Positions 8,527-19,192 are shown, counted from the stretch's first letter. The stretch is 64,000 nt of DNA from Novosphingobium huizhouense (GCF_020179475.1 NZ_JAILXZ010000003.1:310001-374000); one strand, 5' to 3'. Translations and numbers: made by a program. The notes: generated by a model from the letters alone, not told the origin.

Positions 8527-9873
8527 ATGCTTTCGCCGCAACAGGCCGAGGAGCGCTGCCACGCGCTGATCGAACGGGCGCGCCGTCTCGGCGCCGAGTC
8601 AGGCGATGCCACCTACCACGGCAGCTCGGCCGAATCGGTGCAGGTGCGGCTGGGCAAGCTCGAGGACGTCGAGCGCTCGGAAAGCGAACAGATCTCGTTG
8701 CGCGTCTTCGTCGGCGGCGCTTCGGCGTCGATCGGATCGAGCGATCTGGGTGACGCCGCCCTCGACGAGCTGGCCGAACGCGCGGTCGCGATGGCGCGGC
8801 TCGCTCCCGTCGATCCTTACGCCGGCCTGGCGCGCGAGGATCTGCTGCTGCGCGCTCCTGCCCCCGAGCTCGACCTCGAGGACGCCGGCGCGGTCGACCC
8901 CGCGCAGCTGCGCCGCTTGGCCGAGGAGGCCGAAGACGCCGCGCGCTCGGTCGACGGCATCACCAACAGCGAAGGCGCGAGCGCAAGTGCGGGCGCGGGA
9001 ATCTTCGCGCTCGCCACCAGCCACGGCTTTGCCGGCTCCTACGGCGCCACTAGCTACAGCCTGTCGGCGAGCGTGCTCGGCGGCGAGGGCAGCGAGATGC
9101 AGCGCGACAGCGCCTGGCGCAGCGCCCGGCACTTCGCGGACCTCCCCTCGCCCGACGTGATCGGCCGCCTCGCCGCCGAACGCACCTTGCGCCGGCTGGC
9201 GCCGGGCCGGGTCAGGAGCGGCCCGGCGACAGTGGTGTTCGATCCGCGCGTCGGCGGCTCGCTGGTCGGCCACCTGCTCGGCGCGATGTCGGGCGCAGCG
9301 ATTGCCCGGCGCGCGAGCTTCCTGCTGGGCAGGGACGGCGCGCAGCTGTTCGACCGCTCGATCACCCTGCTCGACGAGCCGCACCGGCTGCGCGGGCTGC
9401 GGTCGCGCCCGTTCGACGGCGAGGGGCTGCCGACCGCGCCGCGCAAGCTGATCGAGGACGGCCGCCTCACCGGCTGGATGATGGACAGCGCCGCAGCGCG
9501 CCAGCTGGGCGGCGAACCGACCGGCCACGCCGGGCGGGGTGGGTCGGGGGCGCCGCACGTGACGCCGAGCAACCTGGTGATCCAACCCGGTGCAGTCGGC
9601 CCCGCGGACCTGATCGCCGACATTGCCGAAGGCGTCTATGTCACCGAACTGATCGGGCAGGGAGTCAATGGCGTCACCGGCGACTACAGTCGCGGCGCCT
9701 CGGGCTTCCGCATCGTCGACGGGGCGATCGCCGGGCCGATCGCCGAGTTTACCGTGGCCGGAAACCTGATCGAAATGTTCCCCGCAATGCGCGTGGCCGA
9801 CGACCTGTTGATCGAACGCGGAATCGATGTCCCGACGATCCGCATCGACGGAATGAGCGTGGCGGGAGACTGA
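8527..9873 (+). CDS. pmbA: PmbA/TldE family protein (TldD partner)
   Basis: The 448-residue protein has the layout of the TldD/PmbA family, including the late GVNGVTGDYSRGASGF and PIAEFTVAGNL segments. There is no HExxxH zinc motif, which marks it as the TldE/PmbA non-catalytic partner rather than TldD. In Escherichia coli the TldD-TldE heterodimer degrades peptides such as microcin B17 leader and CcdA. No tldD gene is adjacent. The ATG at 8527 fits the family N-terminus. Confidence 0.92.
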   Translation: MLSPQQAEERCHALIERARRLGAESGDATYHGSSAESVQVRLGKLEDVERSESEQISLRVFVGGASASIGSSDLGDAALDELAERAVAMARLAPVDPYAGLAREDLLLRAPAPELDLEDAGAVDPAQLRRLAEEAEDAARSVDGITNSEGASASAGAGIFALATSHGFAGSYGATSYSLSASVLGGEGSEMQRDSAWRSARHFADLPSPDVIGRLAAERTLRRLAPGRVRSGPATVVFDPRVGGSLVGHLLGAMSGAAIARRASFLLGRDGAQLFDRSITLLDEPHRLRGLRSRPFDGEGLPTAPRKLIEDGRLTGWMMDSAAARQLGGEPTGHAGRGGSGAPHVTPSNLVIQPGAVGPADLIADIAEGVYVTELIGQGVNGVTGDYSRGASGFRIVDGAIAGPIAEFTVAGNLIEMFPAMRVADDLLIERGIDVPTIRIDGMSVAGD

Positions 9874-9920
9874 CGCGCCGGTCCGGGGAACATCGCGCGG
9901 GGCGAGCCGCTTGGCTGGTC

Positions 9921-11264
9921 ATGCGCGTTTCCCCGAAAGGTCTTGCCGCCGCCCTCCTGCTGGCCCCTGCCTCGTCCCTTTCCCCGGCAACCGCGGCCCC
10001 CTCGGTGCTGCCCGTGGCGAGTGCGAGCCCGAGCGCCCCTGCGCCCGCTGGAGCGATCGCGCCTGACGGCAGCGTGACCGACGACGTCCGCATCGCGCGG
10101 CGCATCCGCGCGATCTTCGCCGAAATCCCGGCGCTCCGGTCCGTGACGGTTCGGGTTTCGGCGGGCGTGGTCACGCTTGCGGGGACGGTCGCGGACCAGG
10201 CCGCGATCGACCAGGCTGGCGCTATCGCCGGGCGGGTCGGGGGCGTGGTCACCGTGCAGAGCCGGCTGAAGCGAGACCTCGAGGTCGGCACCAATCTCGA
10301 CCCGGCGGTCGAAGGCGTGACCGGCAAGGCGCGCGAGCTGTGGCGGGCGCTGCCGCTGATCGGCGTGGCGCTGCTTGCGGCGATACTCGTCGGAATGCTG
10401 GGCTATGCGATCGCGGCGCGCAGGCGGCTCTGGGCCAAGCTCGCGCCCAACCCGTTCCTGGCAGAACTGATCGCCACCGCAATCCGCTTCGTGTTCGTGG
10501 TCGGCGGCGTCGTGCTGGCGCTCGAGATCGTGGGGGCGACGGCGCTGCTCGGCGCCGTGCTTGGCGGTGCGGGCGTGATCGGAATCGCAGTGGGCTTTGC
10601 CGTGCGCGATTCGATCGACAACTACGTCTCCTCGCTGATGCTGTCGGTTCGCCAACCGTTTCGCGCCAACGATTCGGTTCGGATCGACGATCACGAGGGC
10701 ACCGTGGTCCGCCTGACCAGCAGGGCGACGATCCTGATCACCGGCGACGGCAACCACTTGCGCATCCCGAACAGCACGGTGTTCAAGGCGGTGATACTGA
10801 ACTTCACCGCCAACCCGCAGCGCAAGTTCAGCTTCGACTATCCGCTGCCGCCCGATGCCGACCCGTGTCGCGCCCGCGGCGTCGGGCTCGACGTGCTGCG
10901 CGGGCTCGACTTCGTGCTGACCCGGCCCGAGCCTGGAGCCGAGCTGGTCGACATGGCCGGCGCGACGCAAGTGCTGCGGTTCGGGGCCTGGGTCGACCAG
11001 ACCAGGACCGACTTCGGCAAGGCCCGCACCAGCGCGATGGAACGCGTGCGCCATGCACTGCGCGAGGCCGGGTTGCCCGCTGCGCTTGCCGGGACCCGCG
11101 TGCGGATCGAGCGCAGGGCGGACGTCGAGGCGGACGGATCGGAGCACCCGCCGGCGTCTGCGGACGTGGCGCCCGAGCGCCACATCGCACAGATGGCCGA
11201 GCGCGAGCGCGCCGTGAAGGACGACGGCCAGGATCTGCTCGATACCGGCCGCCCGGTGGAATGA
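9921..11264 (+). CDS. BON-domain mechanosensitive channel (MscS family)
   Basis: The 447-residue protein starts with a signal peptide (LAAALLLAPASSLSPATA), then a BON domain near residues 52-115 (VTVRVSAGVVTLAGTVADQ). Two to three membrane helices follow, and an MscS pore and beta domain (GVIGIAVGFAVRDSIDNYVS, QPFRANDSVRIDDHEGTV). MscS channels release solutes on hypo-osmotic shock; BON domains bind phospholipid surfaces. A periplasmic BON domain in front of the channel suggests envelope sensing. It stands 47 bases after pmbA and ends 40 bases before the convergent ppa gene. Confidence 0.88.
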   Translation: MRVSPKGLAAALLLAPASSLSPATAAPSVLPVASASPSAPAPAGAIAPDGSVTDDVRIARRIRAIFAEIPALRSVTVRVSAGVVTLAGTVADQAAIDQAGAIAGRVGGVVTVQSRLKRDLEVGTNLDPAVEGVTGKARELWRALPLIGVALLAAILVGMLGYAIAARRRLWAKLAPNPFLAELIATAIRFVFVVGGVVLALEIVGATALLGAVLGGAGVIGIAVGFAVRDSIDNYVSSLMLSVRQPFRANDSVRIDDHEGTVVRLTSRATILITGDGNHLRIPNSTVFKAVILNFTANPQRKFSFDYPLPPDADPCRARGVGLDVLRGLDFVLTRPEPGAELVDMAGATQVLRFGAWVDQTRTDFGKARTSAMERVRHALREAGLPAALAGTRVRIERRADVEADGSEHPPASADVAPERHIAQMAERERAVKDDGQDLLDTGRPVE

Positions 11265-11304
11265 CGCGCCGCGCCGCCGAGCGGGGTCGGCGCATCGATC
11301 CCGG

Positions 11305-11844
11305 TCAGGCAGCCTTGTCGGCGTGGTAGCGCTCGATCGCTTCGAGCGTGATGCGCTTGGCGTCCTCGGCGCCGCCCCAGGTGCCGACGCGGACCCACTT
11401 TTCCTTCTCGAGGTCCTTGTAGTGTGTGAAGAAGTGCTCGATCTGCTGGAGCACGATCTCGGGCAGGTCGGCCTTTTCGGCAACGTCGCGGTAGTAGGGG
11501 AAGGTCTTGTCGTCGGGGACACAGACCAGCTTTTCATCACCGCCGTGCTCGTCCTCGAGATTGAGCACCGCGATCGGCCGGGCGCGGACCACCGAGCCGG
11601 GGACGAAAGGCGAGCGGGCGATGACCAGCGCGTCGAGCGGGTCGCCGTCGGGCGACAGCGTATGCGGCACGAAGCCGTAGTTGGCGGGGTAGCGCATCGG
11701 CGTGTGCAGGATGCGGTCGACGAACAGCGCGCCCGAAGCCTTGTCGAACTCGTACTTGACCGGCTCGCCGCCGACCGGAACCTCGATGATCACATTCAGG
11801 CATTCGGGCGGATTGTCGCCGGTCGGAATCATGTCGATGCGCAT
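11305..11844 (-). CDS. ppa: Inorganic pyrophosphatase
   Basis: The 179-residue cytoplasmic enzyme is a family I soluble pyrophosphatase, with the signature DGDPLDALV, upstream YPANYGFVPHT and downstream KWVRVGTW elements. It hydrolyses PPi released by biosynthesis. The start ATG 11844 has an AAAGG-type ribosome site and gives the normal family length; longer N-terminal extensions are not conserved-looking. The DUF1345 gene lies upstream on the same strand, 116 bases away. Confidence 0.96.
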   Translation of the reverse strand: MRIDMIPTGDNPPECLNVIIEVPVGGEPVKYEFDKASGALFVDRILHTPMRYPANYGFVPHTLSPDGDPLDALVIARSPFVPGSVVRARPIAVLNLEDEHGGDEKLVCVPDDKTFPYYRDVAEKADLPEIVLQQIEHFFTHYKDLEKEKWVRVGTWGGAEDAKRITLEAIERYHADKAA

Positions 11845-11960
11845 GGTCTGCCTTTGCTGCTGGGCCGATCGCCGGCCGGTTTCGCACGAGTTGGCGCGGG
11901 CTCTAGCGAAGCGGGTTGTGCGCCGCAACAATACTTATGTCGTGGGTGCGGCGGCGCGCC

Positions 11961-12620
11961 TCAGCTTCCGCCCAACGCGTTGATCGTGAAGGCGATGACT
12001 CCGATGTTGAAGACGAAGGCGGCAAACGAATGCAGCGTCGCGACCCGCCGCACCGGACGCGCGGTGATCTCGACGTCGGATGTCTGGAACGTCATCCCCA
12101 GGGTGAAGGCGAAATAGGCGAAATCGAGGTAGTCGGGGGTCTTCGTGCCGGGAAAGTCCAGCCCGCCCGCATCAGCGCCGTCTTCGCCGCCGGTGCTGTA
12201 GTAGAAGTGCGCATAGTGCAGCGCATAGACGCTGTTGGCGAATGTCCATGTCAGCGCGAGCGTGCCGATCAGCCGCACCATGGCGAGGGTGCTGCCGGCG
12301 CTCGCCTGGGGCAGCTCGCCCGCGATCGCGGCCATGACGACCACCGTCAGCACGGTGGTTATGCCCAGCACCCAGATGCGGTTGGCATCGTTCTCGGCCG
12401 AATGGCGGCGCATCGCGCCGGCGTCGCTTTCGCGCACCAGCGGCCAGAGCGAACCGACGAAGGCCAGCGCGGCAAGATCGAACCCCATCGCCAGCGGCTC
12501 CGCCCAGCCATCGGGCCGCACGACGAGGCGCCAGCCGAGCGCGCCCACCACGAGCAGGACGAGGAACAGGATGAAGCGCGGCGGGGCGACGCGCTTGCCG
12601 AGGCGCAGCCGCCCCCTCAC
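11961..12620 (-). CDS. DUF1345 family membrane protein
   Basis: The 219-residue integral membrane protein has about five hydrophobic helices and the family-typical stretch DYLDFAYFAFTLGMTFQTSD followed by VRRVATLHSF. Function is unknown for the family. It starts at GTG 12620, whose last two bases form the first two of the TGA of the upstream M61 peptidase gene (GTGA overlap), so translation is probably coupled to the peptidase. Confidence 0.85.
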   Translation of the reverse strand: MRGRLRLGKRVAPPRFILFLVLLVVGALGWRLVVRPDGWAEPLAMGFDLAALAFVGSLWPLVRESDAGAMRRHSAENDANRIWVLGITTVLTVVVMAAIAGELPQASAGSTLAMVRLIGTLALTWTFANSVYALHYAHFYYSTGGEDGADAGGLDFPGTKTPDYLDFAYFAFTLGMTFQTSDVEITARPVRRVATLHSFAAFVFNIGVIAFTINALGGS

Positions 12621-14578
12621 GCGCCCTTGCGCCCGGTCGTCGGCCGGGGAGCGAGCAACCGGTCGAGGCCGTTCGGCGCGACGTCCCCGGTCCGCTCGAG
12701 CCAGGGCCAGCGCAGTCCGTCATGGTAGTCGAGCGCGACCGGGAAGACCTGGTCGTCGCGCTTGACCACGAGCGCGATCGGGGCTGCGGCGCCCTTCGCC
12801 GCAGTGACCGCAGCCTTGAGCCCTTCGGGATCGTAGGCAACGCCGTTGACCGAGACGATCTGGATCCCGGTGACCAGCCCAGCGCGCATCGCCGGGCCGT
12901 CCCAGCGACTGGCGGTGACCTTGCCGTCCTTGTCGAGCGCGAGGCCGAGCGAATGGTTGAGGTTGAGCGTCTTGCTCTCGTCCATCCGCGCCTTGTCGTA
13001 GGCATTGGGCGCGTCGCGCCAGACGAGGCGATAGCCGCCTTGTTCGATTCCCCCCAGCGGCGCCGGCTGGCCGGGAGTGCGGATACGGCTGTCGAAGAAG
13101 CCCGCCCAGTCGAACGGATGGATTGCCTGCAGCGCGGCGATGACGTCGTCGAGTTCGTAGGGCAGCACCCCCCAGTCCCCCTGGCGCATGCCGAAGAAAG
13201 TGCGCGCGAAATCGTCGAGGCCCTTCGCGCCGCCGGTCCCGGCGCGGATGATCTGGTCCGCTTCGAGCCAGACCAGCATGCCCTCGCCGTAATACTCCTC
13301 GCCACGCGCCAGCGAGGAGAACGGCTTGGGCTTGCGCGCGGCGAAGACCGGGTCGAAGGTCGTGTCCTCGACCGAGCGCCAGGTCCGCCCGGGGTACTGC
13401 GTGTAGAGCCCGGCGGTGCTGGCGATCATGCCGAGAACCGTGTCCTTGCTCTGCACGCCGGACCGCGCGGCCAGGACATTGCCCCAGAACTGAGTCTGGC
13501 CTTCGTAGACCCACAGCAGGTCGTTCTGCATCGGCTGCGAGTAGTCGGGCGTCCACAAGCGCGCCGGCCGACGGTACTTGCCGTTCCACGAATGTACGAA
13601 CTCGTGCGGGATGACGTTGCGATCCCAGTCGCCTGCCGTCCAGTCGACCCAGGTCCGCGGCTCCATCTGGTTCTCGCTCGAGCGGTGGTGCTCGAGCCCG
13701 ATCCCGCCCATCCGGTCGGTAAGGGCGAGCAGGAAATCGTAGTGATCGAAATGCTGCGCGCCGAACAGCGCCTGTGCCTGCTCGACCATGTTGCGGTACG
13801 TCCTGAGGTTTTCCGGCCGGATCGCGAGCAGCGACGGCTTGTCGGCGACGACATCGAGCCAGACATTGCGGCCGAGGTCGAAGCGCTGGGCATAGGCGCC
13901 GGCGAAGATCGGGGAATCGACGAGCGTCTCGTAGTCGGTTTCGGCAAAGCCCATGCGACCGCCACTCGGCTTTGCCCCGTCGAGCGCGGTGAACACGCTC
14001 CAGCCGGCGGGAAAGCGCACGGTGGGGCGCAGCCGGACCTGGCGCACATAGTGCCCGGCAGGGTACAGGCTGACCGTCTCCCACTGCAGATTGCTCATCT
14101 CGCGGGTAACGGCAACGCGGCCCTCGGCATCGCGGAGCGGCGAGGTGTAGACGAACTTCGCGACGATCTCGCGGGTGCCGCGCGGGAGCTCGAGGTGAAA
14201 GGCTTCGACCGCGACCGGATCGCGCCGCCAGCGCAGCCGCACGCCGTCGGGAGTCGAGAACGAGAGGCCGCCGAGTTCCGCCAGCGGCCCGCGGGGGGCG
14301 TGCTTGCCCGGGAGCCAACGGGGCTGAAGCAGGGTGAGCCGGGTCGTATCGGGCGCGACCGGAATGGTCTCGGTAACGCGCATCGCGCCGCTCGCGACGT
14401 CACTTGCATCGACATCGAGAAGGATCGTCCCGGGATAGGGCGTATCCTGCGGCTCGGGCAGCGGCGGCGGCAGCGGCGCGGCCACCGGGCGGGAATTGGC
14501 AGCCGGCTGGACTTGGGCGATGGCCGGAGCAGCGGCAAGAAGCAGAGGGAAAAGCGCGAACCCGAACGTTTTTTGCAT
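12617..14578 (-). CDS. M61 family metallopeptidase with PDZ domain
   Basis: The 653-residue exported protein has a signal peptide ([17 protein letters not shown]) from ATG 14578. The zinc motif HEFVHSWN lies at residues 325-329 of the mature order, which is the M61 (glycyl aminopeptidase) signature. A C-terminal PDZ-like domain (about residues 540-620) includes [19 protein letters not shown]. Family members cleave N-terminal Gly/Ala from peptides in the periplasm. It overlaps the DUF1345 gene by 4 bases and is divergent from hisS across 161 bases. Confidence 0.92.
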   Translation of the reverse strand: MQKTFGFALFPLLLAAAPAIAQVQPAANSRPVAAPLPPPLPEPQDTPYPGTILLDVDASDVASGAMRVTETIPVAPDTTRLTLLQPRWLPGKHAPRGPLAELGGLSFSTPDGVRLRWRRDPVAVEAFHLELPRGTREIVAKFVYTSPLRDAEGRVAVTREMSNLQWETVSLYPAGHYVRQVRLRPTVRFPAGWSVFTALDGAKPSGGRMGFAETDYETLVDSPIFAGAYAQRFDLGRNVWLDVVADKPSLLAIRPENLRTYRNMVEQAQALFGAQHFDHYDFLLALTDRMGGIGLEHHRSSENQMEPRTWVDWTAGDWDRNVIPHEFVHSWNGKYRRPARLWTPDYSQPMQNDLLWVYEGQTQFWGNVLAARSGVQSKDTVLGMIASTAGLYTQYPGRTWRSVEDTTFDPVFAARKPKPFSSLARGEEYYGEGMLVWLEADQIIRAGTGGAKGLDDFARTFFGMRQGDWGVLPYELDDVIAALQAIHPFDWAGFFDSRIRTPGQPAPLGGIEQGGYRLVWRDAPNAYDKARMDESKTLNLNHSLGLALDKDGKVTASRWDGPAMRAGLVTGIQIVSVNGVAYDPEGLKAAVTAAKGAAAPIALVVKRDDQVFPVALDYHDGLRWPWLERTGDVAPNGLDRLLAPRPTTGRKGA

Positions 14579-14739
14579 CGCGCCAGCTTGGCCCGATGCG
14601 ACCGTCCGCGCAAGCCGGCGGTGCGGCAGCGGCCCGTCCGCGCCCACGGGGATGCCCGCGGCGGCTGAGAAGAACCACCGGGCAAGCGGTGCAGCCGCGC
14701 TCTTTCAACAGCGGTGCTTTGGCGCTATCGGCGCGCGCG

Positions 14740-16005
14740 ATGAGCAAGGAAACTTCCGCCAGCACGCCCCAGGCGATCCGCGGCACGCAGGACATCTTCG
14801 GCGCCGATGCCGAGGCCTTCGGCTTCGTGGTCGAGACGTTCGAACGCGTGCGCAGGCTGTACCGGTTCCGCCGTGTCGAGATGCCGGTGTTCGAAAAGAC
14901 GGCGGTGTTCTCGCGCTCGTTGGGCGAGACCACCGACGTCGTCTCGAAGGAAATGTACTCCTTCGAGGACCGCGGCGGAGAATCGCTGACGTTGCGGCCC
15001 GAATTCACCGCGGGCCTCGCGCGCGCCTATCTCACCAACGGCTGGCAGCAGCACGCTCCGCTCAAGATCGCGACGCACGGGCCCCTGTTTCGCTACGAGC
15101 GGCCGCAAAAGGGCCGCTACCGCCAGTTTCACCAGATCGACGCCGAGGTGATCGGCGCAGGCGAGCCGCAGGCGGACGTGGAACTGCTGGTGATGGCCGA
15201 CCAGCTGCTCCAGGACCTGGGCATTGCAGATGGCGTCACGCTCCAGCTCAACACGCTGGGCGACGCCGCCAGCCGCGAGGCCTGGCGCGCCGGGCTGATC
15301 GACTACTTCCGCGCCGTGAAGGGCGAGCTATCGGAGGATTCGCAGGACCGCCTCGAGCGCAACCCCTTGCGCATCCTCGATTCCAAGGATCCGCGCGACA
15401 AGGTCTTCACCGCAGAAGCCCCCAGGATCGACCAATTCCTTTCGCCCGAGGCGCAGGACTTCTTCGCGCAGGTGACACAGGGACTCGACGCGGCGGGTGT
15501 CGCCTGGACGCGCGCGCCGGCGTTGGTGCGCGGGCTCGACTACTACCGCCACACCGCGTTCGAATTCGTCACCGACCGCCTGGGCGCGCAGGGCACCGTC
15601 CTCGGTGGCGGTCGCTACGACGGTCTGATGGAGGCGCTGGGCGGCCCGGCGACGCCGGCGGTCGGCTGGGCGGCAGGGATCGAACGGCTGGCGATGCTGG
15701 TTGCCGATGCGCGCGAGGTTAAGGAGCCCACGGCGGACGTCGCGATCGTACCGATGGGCGCCGCAGCCGAGGCTGCCTGCATGGGCCTTGCGGCGACGCT
15801 GCGTCGCAGCGGGCTGGTCGTCGAGATGGGCTTCCGCGGCAACATGAAGAAGCGCATGAGCCGCGCCAACGACAGCGGCGCGCGGTTTGCGCTGATCGTC
15901 GGCGACGACGAACTGGCCGCGGGCGAGGCGACCGTCAAGAACCTTGGCACCGGCGAACAGGCGCGCCTGCCGCTCCATGCGATCCCGGCGCATATCTCCG
16001 CCTGA
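14740..16005 (+). CDS. hisS: Histidyl-tRNA synthetase
   Basis: The 421-residue class II synthetase shows motif 2 ([19 protein letters not shown]), the HisA motif ([14 protein letters not shown]) and motif 3 near GGGRYDGL. It charges tRNA-His. ATG 14740 ([18 protein letters not shown]) gives the normal N-terminus; upstream in-frame codons are out of family. Its TGA overlaps the ATG of prfA by one base (TGATG), so the two are translationally linked. Confidence 0.97.
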   Translation: MSKETSASTPQAIRGTQDIFGADAEAFGFVVETFERVRRLYRFRRVEMPVFEKTAVFSRSLGETTDVVSKEMYSFEDRGGESLTLRPEFTAGLARAYLTNGWQQHAPLKIATHGPLFRYERPQKGRYRQFHQIDAEVIGAGEPQADVELLVMADQLLQDLGIADGVTLQLNTLGDAASREAWRAGLIDYFRAVKGELSEDSQDRLERNPLRILDSKDPRDKVFTAEAPRIDQFLSPEAQDFFAQVTQGLDAAGVAWTRAPALVRGLDYYRHTAFEFVTDRLGAQGTVLGGGRYDGLMEALGGPATPAVGWAAGIERLAMLVADAREVKEPTADVAIVPMGAAAEAACMGLAATLRRSGLVVEMGFRGNMKKRMSRANDSGARFALIVGDDELAAGEATVKNLGTGEQARLPLHAIPAHISA

Positions 16006-17069
16006 TGAGCGTTTCCGACCAGCGCCTGTCGCAGATCATCGCGCGTTTTGCCGAGCTGGAAGCGCGGCTTGCTTCGGGCACCCTCGAAGGCGGCGAGTTC
16101 ATCGCGGCGAGCCGCGACTATGCCGAACTCGAACCGGTCGCCCGGGTGGCCGAGCAAGTCCGCGCGATGCGTGGCGAGCTCGAAAGCCTTGCCGCACTGG
16201 ACGACCCGGAAATGCGCGATCTCGCCGAGGAGGAGATCGCGCGGCTCAAGACCGCGCTGCCGGATGCCGAGCACCGGCTGGCGATCGCCATGCTGCCGCG
16301 CGACAGCGCCGATGCGCGGCCGGCGATGCTCGAGATCCGCGCGGGGACCGGTGGCGACGAGGCGGCGCTGTTCGCCGCCGACCTGTTCCGCATGTACGAG
16401 CGCTTCGCTGCCGAGCAGGGATGGCGGGTGGAAGTCATCAGCGCCAACGCCAACGAGCTGGGCGGCTTCAAGGAAGTGGTCGCCAATGTGGCGGGACAGG
16501 GCGTATTCGCCCGGCTCAAGTTCGAAAGCGGCGTGCACCGGGTGCAGCGCGTGCCAGTGACCGAAAGCGGCGGACGCATCCACACCAGCGCAGCGACCGT
16601 GGCCGTGCTGCCCGAGCCGGACGAGGTCGACGTGCAGATCGAAGACAAGGACCTCAAGATCGACATCTACCGCGCGAGCGGTGCGGGTGGTCAGCACGTC
16701 AACACGACGGATTCGGCCGTGCGCATCACCCACCTGCCCACCGGGTTGGTCGTGATCTGCCAGGACGAGCGCAGCCAGCACAAGAACAAGGCGAAGGCGA
16801 TGCAGGTCCTGCGCAGCCGGCTCTACGAGAAGATGCGCGACGAAGCGCAAGGCGCCGAAGCCGAGGCGCGCAAGGCGATGGTCGGCAGCGGCGACCGTTC
16901 CGAGCGCATTCGCACCTACAACTTCCCGCAGGGGCGCGTCACCGACCACCGCATCAACCTGACGCTGCATCGCCTGCCCGAGGTGCTGGAAGGGCCGGGC
17001 CTTGGCGAACTGGTCGATGCGCTGATCGCGGAGGACCAGTCGAAGCGGCTTGCGGCGATGGACGCGTGA
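16005..17069 (+). CDS. prfA: Peptide chain release factor 1
   Basis: The 354-residue protein has the GGQ hydrolysis loop ([18 protein letters not shown]) and the RF1 anticodon-like tripeptide PVT in [19 protein letters not shown]1 terminates at UAA and UAG. Start overlaps the hisS stop and its TGA overlaps the GTG start of prmC, the enzyme that methylates the GGQ glutamine. This gives a tight three-gene translation module. Confidence 0.98.
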   Translation: MSVSDQRLSQIIARFAELEARLASGTLEGGEFIAASRDYAELEPVARVAEQVRAMRGELESLAALDDPEMRDLAEEEIARLKTALPDAEHRLAIAMLPRDSADARPAMLEIRAGTGGDEAALFAADLFRMYERFAAEQGWRVEVISANANELGGFKEVVANVAGQGVFARLKFESGVHRVQRVPVTESGGRIHTSAATVAVLPEPDEVDVQIEDKDLKIDIYRASGAGGQHVNTTDSAVRITHLPTGLVVICQDERSQHKNKAKAMQVLRSRLYEKMRDEAQGAEAEARKAMVGSGDRSERIRTYNFPQGRVTDHRINLTLHRLPEVLEGPGLGELVDALIAEDQSKRLAAMDA

Positions 17070-17935
17070 CGGTCGCAGAGGCGCTGCGTGCGGCTGCGGC
17101 GCGGCTCACCGCCGCCTCCGACACGGCGCGGCTCGATGCCGAAGTGCTGATGGCGCACACGCTGGGATGCACGCGGAGCGAGATGCTGCTGCGGCATATG
17201 GCCGGCGCAGCGCCGGACGGCTTCGCAGCGCTGGTCGAGCGACGGTTGCTTGCCGAGCCGGTCGCCTACATCACCGGTCATCAGGAGTTCTACGGGCTCG
17301 ACTTCGAAGTCGGACCCGACGTGCTGATTCCGCGGGCCGACAGCGAGACGCTGATCGACGCGGCGCGGACTGCCCTGCCTGCGGCAAGCGCTCCCCGCGT
17401 GCTAGACCTCGGCACCGGATCGGGCGCTCTCCTGCTCGCTGCGCTCTCGCTCTGGCCCGAAGCGACGGGCCTCGGGATCGAGCGGTCGGCAGGCGCGTTG
17501 GCGGTCGCCACGCGCAACGCAGCAGCGCTCGGGATAGGCGAGCGCGCATCGATGCGCGCAGGCGACTGGACGCAGCCGGACTGGACTGCCGGGCTCGGCC
17601 GCTTCGATCTGGTCCTCGCCAATCCGCCCTACATCGAGGCGGGCGAGCCGCTCGCCGCTTCGGTCCGCGCGTTCGAGCCCGCCAGCGCGCTGTTTGCCGG
17701 GGAAGACGGTCTCGACGATTACCGCCGGCTCGTCCCTTGCGTGCCCGGACTGCTGTCCGAAGGCGGGATCGCGCTGTTCGAGATCGGCTGGACCCAGGGC
17801 GCGGCGGTGCTGGCCATGGCCGAAGCCGCCGGGCTCGAGGCGCGGCTGCATCGCGATCTCGGCGGACGCGAAAGAGCCGTGGAAATGCGCCCCGGCAGCC
17901 AAATAGCTCTTGGCAAGGCCGTGCCGCTTGCCTAA
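17066..17935 (+). CDS. prmC: Release factor glutamine N5-methyltransferase
   Basis: The 289-residue SAM-dependent enzyme carries the glycine-rich SAM motif ([13 protein letters not shown]) and the catalytic NPPY motif ([14 protein letters not shown]). It methylates the glutamine of GGQ in RF1/RF2. The start is GTG 17066, overlapping the prfA stop (GTGA). Following the substrate gene prfA is the standard arrangement. Confidence 0.96.
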   Translation: MTVAEALRAAAARLTAASDTARLDAEVLMAHTLGCTRSEMLLRHMAGAAPDGFAALVERRLLAEPVAYITGHQEFYGLDFEVGPDVLIPRADSETLIDAARTALPAASAPRVLDLGTGSGALLLAALSLWPEATGLGIERSAGALAVATRNAAALGIGERASMRAGDWTQPDWTAGLGRFDLVLANPPYIEAGEPLAASVRAFEPASALFAGEDGLDDYRRLVPCVPGLLSEGGIALFEIGWTQGAAVLAMAEAAGLEARLHRDLGGRERAVEMRPGSQIALGKAVPLA

Positions 17936-18122
17936 TTAGGGGTCAGGCAGGGTGACGGATGAAGGCTTCCCGTCCCGGCCGGCTCCACCATTTGCTCACG
18001 ATCGCCGGTCAAGACGGACCGGAGGCAGGCAGGTGCTGGATAGCACGGGCTGCAGGTGCGGCGCCGTGGCGGAGGGTTGCGCGGCAGCAGGGTGCATTGG
18101 AACCGGACTGGCCGCCCCAGAC

Positions 18123-18140
18123 AAGGAAGTGCCTGAGTTG
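18123..18140 (+). promoter_or_regulatory. Ribosome site selecting a TTG start for the DUF4167 gene
   Basis: AAGGAA at 18123-18128 lies 9 bases ahead of TTG 18138. A GTG at 18129 is in frame but touches the Shine-Dalgarno core, so TTG is the better start, and the protein then begins with the N-rich MNNNRGNNNRRR expected for DUF4167. The 17936-18122 stretch after prmC has no supported gene and may hold a promoter. Confidence 0.65.
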
Positions 18141-19169
18141 AACAACAATCGTGGCAACAACAACCGTCGGCGCAGCCGCGGCAACAATCGTCCGCAGGGC
18201 GGCGGCAGCAATGGTGGCAGCGGCCAGCAGCTCAACCGCATCGACAGCCGTGCCAGGGGCAATGCGCCGCAACTGCTCGAAAAGTATCGCAAGCTTGCGC
18301 AGGACGCCCACCTCAACGGCGACCGCGTCCAGGCCGAGTACTATCTCCAGTTCGCCGACCACTACTTCCGCGTGATGGCGGACACCCGGCTTCGCCAGGA
18401 GGAGCAGCGGGCGCGCCAGAACGGTGGCGTCTCCGGCGACCGCTGGCAGGATGCCGAAAGCGAGGACGACAGCGGCGAGTTCTCGATGGAGAACGACTTC
18501 CCCGCTTTCGACCGGCCCCAGTCCCGCCGCGAAGAACAGCGCCGCGATGGAGGGCGCCGTGAAGACAGCCGTCGAGACGATAATCTCCGGGACGATAGCC
18601 GCCGGGATGAAGGGCAACGCGAAGATGGCCGTCGCGACGAACATCGGCGCGAGGACGGACGCCGCGACCGCAGCGACAGCCGGCGCGACGACGGCCGGCG
18701 GGACGAGCGCCGCCGCGACGAAACCCGCTCCGACGAGCCGCGGCGTGACCGCGCCGGTGCGCCCGAAGCGGGTCTTGACGAGAGCGCCCGGTCGCTCGCA
18801 CCGACTGCCGAAACGCCGCTGCCCGGCGAAGGCGTCCGCGCCGCAGAAGGCGAACCGATCGGCGACGTCAGCGACAATCCCTTCGTGCGCGACACGCGCC
18901 CCTCGCGGGGGCTGAAGCCGCGGACGGAGCGCAAGCGCAAGTCGGACCAGGACACCGGCCCCGCACCGGCGCTCGATCCGGCAAGCCTTCCGCCTGCTTT
19001 CGGGGCGCGCAAGGCCGAAGTGGAGGACACGTCCGCGGAGGCTCCGGTGGCCGTAACCGAAGCCTCGCCCGCCGCGGATTCCGCCGCCGCCGAAGAAGCG
19101 CCCGCGCCCAAGCGTCGCGGTCGACCGCGCAAGAGCACCGCGGCCGAGGCAGCGCCGGCGGAAGGCTGA
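18138..19169 (+). CDS. DUF4167 domain protein with Arg/Asp-rich repeats
   Basis: With the TTG start the protein has 343 residues. The N-terminus is basic and Asn-rich (NNNRGNNNRRRSRG), then the DUF4167 core follows (LEKYRKLAQDAHLNGDRVQ ... AEYYLQFADHYFRV, about residues 35-85). A long disordered tail contains an Arg/Asp/Glu-rich repeat region (about residues 133-206) and an Ala/Pro-rich, AT-hook-like end (KRRGRPRKS). The AT-hook-like RGRP motif and basic ends suggest nucleic-acid binding, but the family has no firm function. It lies downstream of prmC and ahead of lnt. Confidence 0.88.
   Translation: MNNNRGNNNRRRSRGNNRPQGGGSNGGSGQQLNRIDSRARGNAPQLLEKYRKLAQDAHLNGDRVQAEYYLQFADHYFRVMADTRLRQEEQRARQNGGVSGDRWQDAESEDDSGEFSMENDFPAFDRPQSRREEQRRDGGRREDSRRDDNLRDDSRRDEGQREDGRRDEHRREDGRRDRSDSRRDDGRRDERRRDETRSDEPRRDRAGAPEAGLDESARSLAPTAETPLPGEGVRAAEGEPIGDVSDNPFVRDTRPSRGLKPRTERKRKSDQDTGPAPALDPASLPPAFGARKAEVEDTSAEAPVAVTEASPAADSAAAEEAPAPKRRGRPRKSTAAEAAPAEG
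18534..18756 (+). repeat. Degenerate repeat encoding RRD/RED units
   Basis: Within the DUF4167 gene the sequence encodes successive units such as RREDSRRDD, RRDEGQRED, RRDEHRRED and RRDRSDSRRDD. The DNA repeats are imperfect (cgccgngacga-like) and the reading frame is kept throughout. It is a charged low-complexity segment, likely length-variable between strains. Confidence 0.75.
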
Positions 19170-19192
19170 GAGCACCAGATGCCTGGCAATCG

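Noticed and set aside
18534..18756. CRISPR-like repeat array
   Set aside because: The repeats are imperfect, without spacers, and lie inside a coding frame as charged amino-acid units.
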